From Bacteroidaceae bacterium (GTDB taxonomy: Bacteria; Bacteroidota; Bacteroidia; Bacteroidales; Bacteroidaceae), in NCBI GenBank assembly GCA_017649485.1, contig JAGCGS010000013.1, positions 62,001 to 126,000 of the forward strand: a DNA stretch of 64,000 nucleotides, read 5' to 3'. Each line of letters starts with the position of its first letter. Within the stretch, counting starts at the first letter, position 1. The notes beneath the pieces are model-generated. The model saw only the letters and a program-made list of their open reading frames with translations, was not told the origin of the DNA and did no database searches. Below, piece after piece: positions 60,152-64,000 of the stretch. The position numbers and the translations under genes were made by a program.

Positions 60152-61282
60152 TTATTTGCGCTTAAACAAATGATCAGCCACAGCAGTAAAGCCCTCTTTC
60201 AATATGTCCCAGTAGGCAGAGCTCGCATTCTTCGGGAAGATACTAAATAATATTGCAAAATCGTAAGTTCTACGATAAAACGAAATAATCTTTCTTGTGA
60301 AATAAGGATACTTGTTGAAATAACTCAAATCTCTATTATAGCCGAAATTACCGGTTTCAAGAATGTAATCACGTATTTTTATGGCTTTTCGTTGAGACGT
60401 TTTCGCTGAAGAATACAGAGGCATTGCCTCTTTGGGCATCCCAAGCGTATCCACTGCAAATGCAGCAAAAGCATGCCATTCCGTCATCACTTTCATTTTC
60501 TGCAACCTGTTTTCCAACAAGTCGTGATTCAAAGAATCCTTATACGTCCATAAAAACCTGCACCAATCACAGACCTGCTTCAGACCTATACCTCCATGGA
60601 AGAAATGATGCAGAATATGGGCAAATACTATTATTACATCATCGTCAGGAGCAGGAATAAGCACATCAGTACTTCCATTCTGCCAGCGCCTCACCCTACC
60701 TTGCTTAAATATTTCTTCTTGAAGCTCATCTATGACACAGTCAATACGTCCGGAAACATCCCCTCTCTGTGTCCCATGCAGCTCAACATCCCATGAATCC
60801 ACACTTAACAATATGTGCTTAATATCCGGATCCTCTTCCCCTATCAATTGGCCTATAGTACCGAACCACTTTTTAGCCTTATCATAATTCTCGCCATCCA
60901 GGAATAAATCAACATCACCTGGTGAACGCCACAAAGGTCTTTCGTAACATTGAGCAATCCCCTGTCCTTTAATAAGTAATGTATAGATACCCACCTTGTA
61001 CATCTTCGCCAATAGTTCCTCGATGAAACCATTCATCGTTACATTGCGCGACTCAAGTTGGGTGACAGCACTTATAAACTCAACTTTCACGTCTATAGGC
61101 ACATCGGCACCCTCCAGATGCTCCAGTCCGGCAGCAATGAGTCCTATTACCGTCTGCTCTTCAGCAAGTCGATATACGTCATTGAAGTCAATTGCTTCAG
61201 ACTCATCAAGCCGAACTTCTTTTTCCCAGAGACCAGCTCTCAGTAAAGCAAAGAAAACTTTTTCAGTATTAGTTAAATTCAT
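60152..61282 (-). CDS. Nucleotidyltransferase-fold protein (NTP_transf_5) of a polysaccharide locus
   Basis: 376 residues matching the NTP_transf_5 family, often found in capsule and exopolysaccharide operons. The nucleotidyltransferase region reads YTLLIKGQGIAQCYERPLWRSPGDVDLFLDGENY, containing the family's LKG and GDVDLF motifs near 95-125. The rest is helical. It overlaps the upstream glycosyltransferase gene by 14 bases. The acceptor and nucleotide are unknown. Confidence 0.85.
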   Translation of the reverse strand: MNLTNTEKVFFALLRAGLWEKEVRLDESEAIDFNDVYRLAEEQTVIGLIAAGLEHLEGADVPIDVKVEFISAVTQLESRNVTMNGFIEELLAKMYKVGIYTLLIKGQGIAQCYERPLWRSPGDVDLFLDGENYDKAKKWFGTIGQLIGEEDPDIKHILLSVDSWDVELHGTQRGDVSGRIDCVIDELQEEIFKQGRVRRWQNGSTDVLIPAPDDDVIIVFAHILHHFFHGGIGLKQVCDWCRFLWTYKDSLNHDLLENRLQKMKVMTEWHAFAAFAVDTLGMPKEAMPLYSSAKTSQRKAIKIRDYILETGNFGYNRDLSYFNKYPYFTRKIISFYRRTYDFAILFSIFPKNASSAYWDILKEGFTAVADHLFKRK

Positions 61283-62285
61283 TTCTTCGACACATAAACC
61301 ACCTCACAAACAACACATAAGCGATACATAGGACAACGGCTGCTCCTATCAGATACAGCCAGTGCGCTAAAAGCGTATTCGGGCATAAGAAGATAAAGCC
61401 CAAAGACACAGCCAGCTGCAACACCATATACAGCAAAGCCACCTTTAAATGCCCTATCTGCAATTCATTTACCATCATCTGATAAGCGTGCTTGCGATGC
61501 GCCTGTACCAACTTCTCACGCAACGACAAACGATGCAAGATCGTCATGCATCCATCCACGCCATATACCAGCAACAAGATCAAATAAGTAACATCTCCCG
61601 TTTGAACAATCAGCCTACCTATGGCGAACAGCAAGATAAATGCGATACCTATACTCCCCACATCCCCAGGAAAACACATCGCCCGATCCTTTGGCCAGAA
61701 GTTGAAAAAGCCGAATACCAGCACGCCAATCATGGCAACTACCAAATAAGATATGTCAATGAACCCCATGCCATCTTCCCTCATCCATCTTGCATCCAAC
61801 AGGAGCAAGGGAATCAGAACAGCCAGTGCATACCCTACTGTTATGCCATTGATGCCATCCATGAAATTGAATACATTTGCAGCTCCAACACACACTATCA
61901 GAGCAAGCAGCACAAACCACCACATCTCCCAACGCATGACACCCAGACTCCAAAGCATCAGTACCACCATCGTAACCTGTGCCATAAACCTGACTAAACC
62001 CGGTGCATAGCTGGCATCATCCCAGAGATTCACTCCGGCAATCAGCAGCAATCCACAAAGGAAAGGAAGATACATGGTAATGCCCTGTCCCTGCAAAAGC
62101 ATCATCACTACCCATGCAACCATAGACAATGTAAAAATAACACCTCCACCTCTATATGTAATCAGCGAATGGGACGACCTCTCATTCGGTTCATCAACAA
62201 TATGTAAACGACATGCTATCCTGATATAAACCAGCTCAAGAGCCAGCAACAGAATCAGCACGATCAAATATGCAGTCCAAGACAT
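61269..62285 (-). CDS. WecA/MraY-like polyprenyl-phosphate sugar-1-P transferase
   Basis: 338 residues from the ATG at 62285, with 10 or 11 helices. The conserved cytoplasmic loops include GGVIFTLSM, LWDDASYAPG, NVFNFMDGINGITVG near 136-150 and FWPKDRAMCFPGDVGSIG. It should start glycan synthesis by moving a sugar-1-phosphate onto undecaprenyl phosphate at the inner membrane. Two bases separate it from the upstream epimerase stop (TGATTATG). Confidence 0.92.
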   Translation of the reverse strand: MSWTAYLIVLILLLALELVYIRIACRLHIVDEPNERSSHSLITYRGGGVIFTLSMVAWVVMMLLQGQGITMYLPFLCGLLLIAGVNLWDDASYAPGLVRFMAQVTMVVLMLWSLGVMRWEMWWFVLLALIVCVGAANVFNFMDGINGITVGYALAVLIPLLLLDARWMREDGMGFIDISYLVVAMIGVLVFGFFNFWPKDRAMCFPGDVGSIGIAFILLFAIGRLIVQTGDVTYLILLLVYGVDGCMTILHRLSLREKLVQAHRKHAYQMMVNELQIGHLKVALLYMVLQLAVSLGFIFLCPNTLLAHWLYLIGAAVVLCIAYVLFVRWFMCRRNEFN

Positions 62286-62287
62286 AA

Positions 62288-63187
62288 TCAACTAACCTTA
62301 TAATTCTTCAACACATCCAACGGCTCCCATCCCAATTCTGTACGTGCCTTCTCATTACTGAAAGTCAGGGATTGAGTCATCTTCTCCAACTTATATGAAT
62401 TGAAAGGAGCTTTACCACCTAATAAATCCCCCACTTTAGCCATACACCATGCCACCCAGTATGGAATACTCATCGGTTTTCGCTTGCCCAACTGTTTAGC
62501 TATCGATGCGGCAATCTCTCCGAATGATGGCTGACGCGTGTCACACACATTATATACCCCACCCTTTTCAGCCAATAGAGGCACAAGCCTGGCAATATCT
62601 TCCACCATCAGGATACTCTTCACCACCTTTCCCCCAGCGATATTTACATATAAGCCCTTTTTAATGCCGTTCACCATAGCACCCAGGTTACCCGAGGCAT
62701 CCTTCCCTGCCAACAATGAAGGTCGTAAGACACCCAACTTCACCTGATTTCTCCTACACCACTCCTCCAGATACCGCTCTGCCATAATCTTACTCTCCGC
62801 ATACGGTGAAGTGCCATCCAAAGGATGATCTTCTGAAACCATATCTCCATATTCACAACCATATACAGCCACAGACGATATGAAAATCAAAGACTCTGGA
62901 ACACCAACATGCTCCAACGCCGCACATAGATTCACAGTTCCCTGATAGTTCACATCATAAAAAGCCTGCTTCTCTGACTTCGTCTTTGGCACTGTATGTG
63001 CTTTGCCACAGGCATGCAGCACAACATCATATCGTTCAGGCAATACCGGTACCTGCTTAGCCAAGTCCACTTGCAACACATTATTCTGCGAAGTGCCACA
63101 AGTAGTAACCTCATACATCTGGTCAAGCAAAGGTTTTATATTTTTTCCCAAAAAACCAGTTCCTCCTGTAAACAATAGTTTTGTCAT
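62288..63187 (-). CDS. NAD-dependent sugar epimerase/dehydratase
   Basis: 299-residue SDR protein from the ATG at 63187 (MTKLLFTGGTGFLGKN, NAD loop GGTGFLG). Active-site YAESK is near 129, with ISSVAVYGCEYGD upstream. The family includes C4-epimerases and GnE-like enzymes used for nucleotide sugars. A TTG at 63193 is in frame but the ATG, 2 bases after the previous stop, is preferred. Position next to the WecA-like gene suggests it makes the initiating nucleotide sugar. Confidence 0.9.
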   Translation of the reverse strand: MTKLLFTGGTGFLGKNIKPLLDQMYEVTTCGTSQNNVLQVDLAKQVPVLPERYDVVLHACGKAHTVPKTKSEKQAFYDVNYQGTVNLCAALEHVGVPESLIFISSVAVYGCEYGDMVSEDHPLDGTSPYAESKIMAERYLEEWCRRNQVKLGVLRPSLLAGKDASGNLGAMVNGIKKGLYVNIAGGKVVKSILMVEDIARLVPLLAEKGGVYNVCDTRQPSFGEIAASIAKQLGKRKPMSIPYWVAWCMAKVGDLLGGKAPFNSYKLEKMTQSLTFSNEKARTELGWEPLDVLKNYKVS

Positions 63188-63189
63188 GA

Positions 63190-63963
63190 TCAACGGTTAT
63201 ATAAACTGACAACCAACTTTTTCCACGACCAGCAAGGCATATACATGAACAGGAACCACAATATAGCTTTCAACTTAGTCCAACCAAGCACTATCTGATA
63301 GACATCAATACTATGCTTCGCCATCGACAATTTATCATTCGAAAGCGACCCCTCTCTCTTCCTGTAATAAGTCAGCGGTTCAATCATGCCATAGGCATTC
63401 CCGCACAACTTCAAGAGCGTCATGTTCAGTCCCCAATCCTCACATCTTCGAATGGTTGGCATCAGCACCTTTCCCAAACGATCCGCGTCATATATCAACG
63501 TGGAAAACCCCACTTTGTTATCCCGCTTATTATCAGCCAACGAATGTTCCCTCGGACAAATCACGATGCCCGAAACCTCATCATTTACTTCACAAGTATA
63601 ATAACTTGTGTATGACATCGCATAGTCCCTCTGTTGCATAAACGCCACCTGCTTCTCCAGCTTGTCGGGAGCCCACATATCATCTCCATCCAGAAATGCG
63701 ATGTATCTGCCTGAAGCATGTGTTATTGAATGATTACGTGCCACCCCTGCACCGGAATTCTTATCAAGCACAAAGCATTTGATACGGGAATCCAGCGAAG
63801 CTTGCGCCTGAATGATAGCCACGGTATGATCCGTTGAGCCATCATCCGTTATCAGCATCTCCCAATCCTGCAACGACTGTCTAAGCACAGACTGAATCGT
63901 TCGTAGGATAAAAGCTTCGCTGTTATAAGTCGGTGTAACAATCGAGACTAACGGTTGTGACAT
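63190..63963 (-). CDS. Family 2 glycosyltransferase
   Basis: 257 residues with the GT-A core: PLVSIVTPTYNSEAFILRTIQSVL, ITDDGSTDHT near 36-45 and IAFLDGDDMWAPDKL near 89-101, followed by a short helical C-terminus ending WSWKKLVVSLYNR. It adds a sugar to a lipid-linked glycan in the cytoplasm. It lies in a surface polysaccharide operon with epimerase, WecA-like and NTP_transf_5 genes downstream. Confidence 0.93.
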   Translation of the reverse strand: MSQPLVSIVTPTYNSEAFILRTIQSVLRQSLQDWEMLITDDGSTDHTVAIIQAQASLDSRIKCFVLDKNSGAGVARNHSITHASGRYIAFLDGDDMWAPDKLEKQVAFMQQRDYAMSYTSYYTCEVNDEVSGIVICPREHSLADNKRDNKVGFSTLIYDADRLGKVLMPTIRRCEDWGLNMTLLKLCGNAYGMIEPLTYYRKREGSLSNDKLSMAKHSIDVYQIVLGWTKLKAILWFLFMYMPCWSWKKLVVSLYNR

Positions 63964-63967
63964 ATTA

Positions 63968-64000
63968 TTATGCTGGCATCAGCCAACGATAGCGTCTTTG
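63968..64000 (-). CDS. Partial 3' end of an upstream operon gene
   Basis: On the minus strand an open frame enters from the window edge and ends in RRYRWLMPA followed by TAA at 63970-63968. The stop is 5 bases before the glycosyltransferase ATG, as expected for the preceding gene of the operon. Only ten residues are visible, so the family cannot be told. Confidence 0.4.
   Translation of the reverse strand, partial: QRRYRWLMPA

Noticed and set aside
61449..61997. 182-residue ORF antisense to the WecA-like gene
   Set aside because: Low-complexity His/Gln-rich shadow of a membrane protein gene.

Overview
The window looks like a chromosomal segment of a Bacteroidales bacterium, most likely Prevotellaceae (Prevotella/Segatella-like). 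This is inferred from the promoters, which fit the Bacteroidetes sigma pattern (TTTG or TTG, 19-21 bases, then TAnnTTTG), from the near absence of Shine-Dalgarno sites, and from lineage-typical genes: a truncated HU-CCDC81/SPOR protein, the BamD-omega-DUF4293 operon, a NspC/agmatine deiminase polyamine pair, AddAB-like helicase-nucleases and PyrBI. There is no rRNA, CRISPR array, integrase, prophage or intact insertion sequence. Most of the window is a core genome backbone with small operons.

Layout: 1-6.2 kb holds the end of an SPOR protein gene and a TolC/HlyD/ABC-2 permease x2 export operon without an ATPase gene. 6.3-9.4 kb has a small XRE regulator and a GH106-like secreted glycosidase. 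9.3-11.7 kb is a leftward ABC ATPase plus MATE pair. 11.8-15.1 kb is a DUF1573, OPT transporter and DUF1460 operon. 15.1-20.5 kb has dnaB, ispE, a PspC/PadR envelope-stress pair with a clear palindromic operator, and galE with a possible small RNA at its 3' side. 20.6-27.3 kb is an AddA-like, AddB-like, recR repair operon. 27.4-32.0 kb has a Gly-rich secreted protein, an esterase, nspC, a four-gene tRNA operon (Gly, Leu, Leu, Gly) and agmatine deiminase. 32.1-38.3 kb holds envelope and periplasmic proteins (DUF2807 lipoprotein, tricorn-like protease, zinc metallopeptidase, OmpA lipoprotein). 38.3-40.0 kb is the leftward bamD-rpoZ-DUF4293 operon. 40.2-49.6 kb has uvrB, glyA, the pyrB-pyrI-flavoredoxin operon, an Rpn-type nuclease and pcrA/uvrD. 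49.8-53.6 kb has a copper ATPase apparently missing its N-domain, a PfkB kinase and a C_GCAxxG_C_C protein. 53.8-55.5 kb is a NifU-like scaffold plus GGGtGRT protein pair. 55.6-57.1 kb has an AlkZ-related protein and a zeta-toxin-like two-gene unit. 57.2-60.1 kb is a deoxysugar salvage operon (mutarotase, FucP-type porter, nucleotidyltransferase-GHMP kinase fusion). 60.2-64.0 kb is the distal part of a leftward surface polysaccharide operon that continues past the window end.

The least conventional signal lies between genes. A heptamer, NNATTGA, is tandemly repeated at many gene ends, nearly always with ATTGA on the sense strand of the upstream gene. In seven genes the TGA stop codon itself is part of a heptamer. 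Because seven is not a multiple of three, three copies place TGA in all three frames. At two convergent junctions these arrays face inwards around a four-hairpin REP-like element, whose roughly 60-base core is inverted between the two copies while the outer hairpins are not. Two other hairpin repeat families occupy gene ends or leaders, and some supply the last codons of proteins. The best candidate for a little-described protein system is the NifU-like/GGGtGRT pair, whose second gene has an unusually perfect Shine-Dalgarno site for this lineage.
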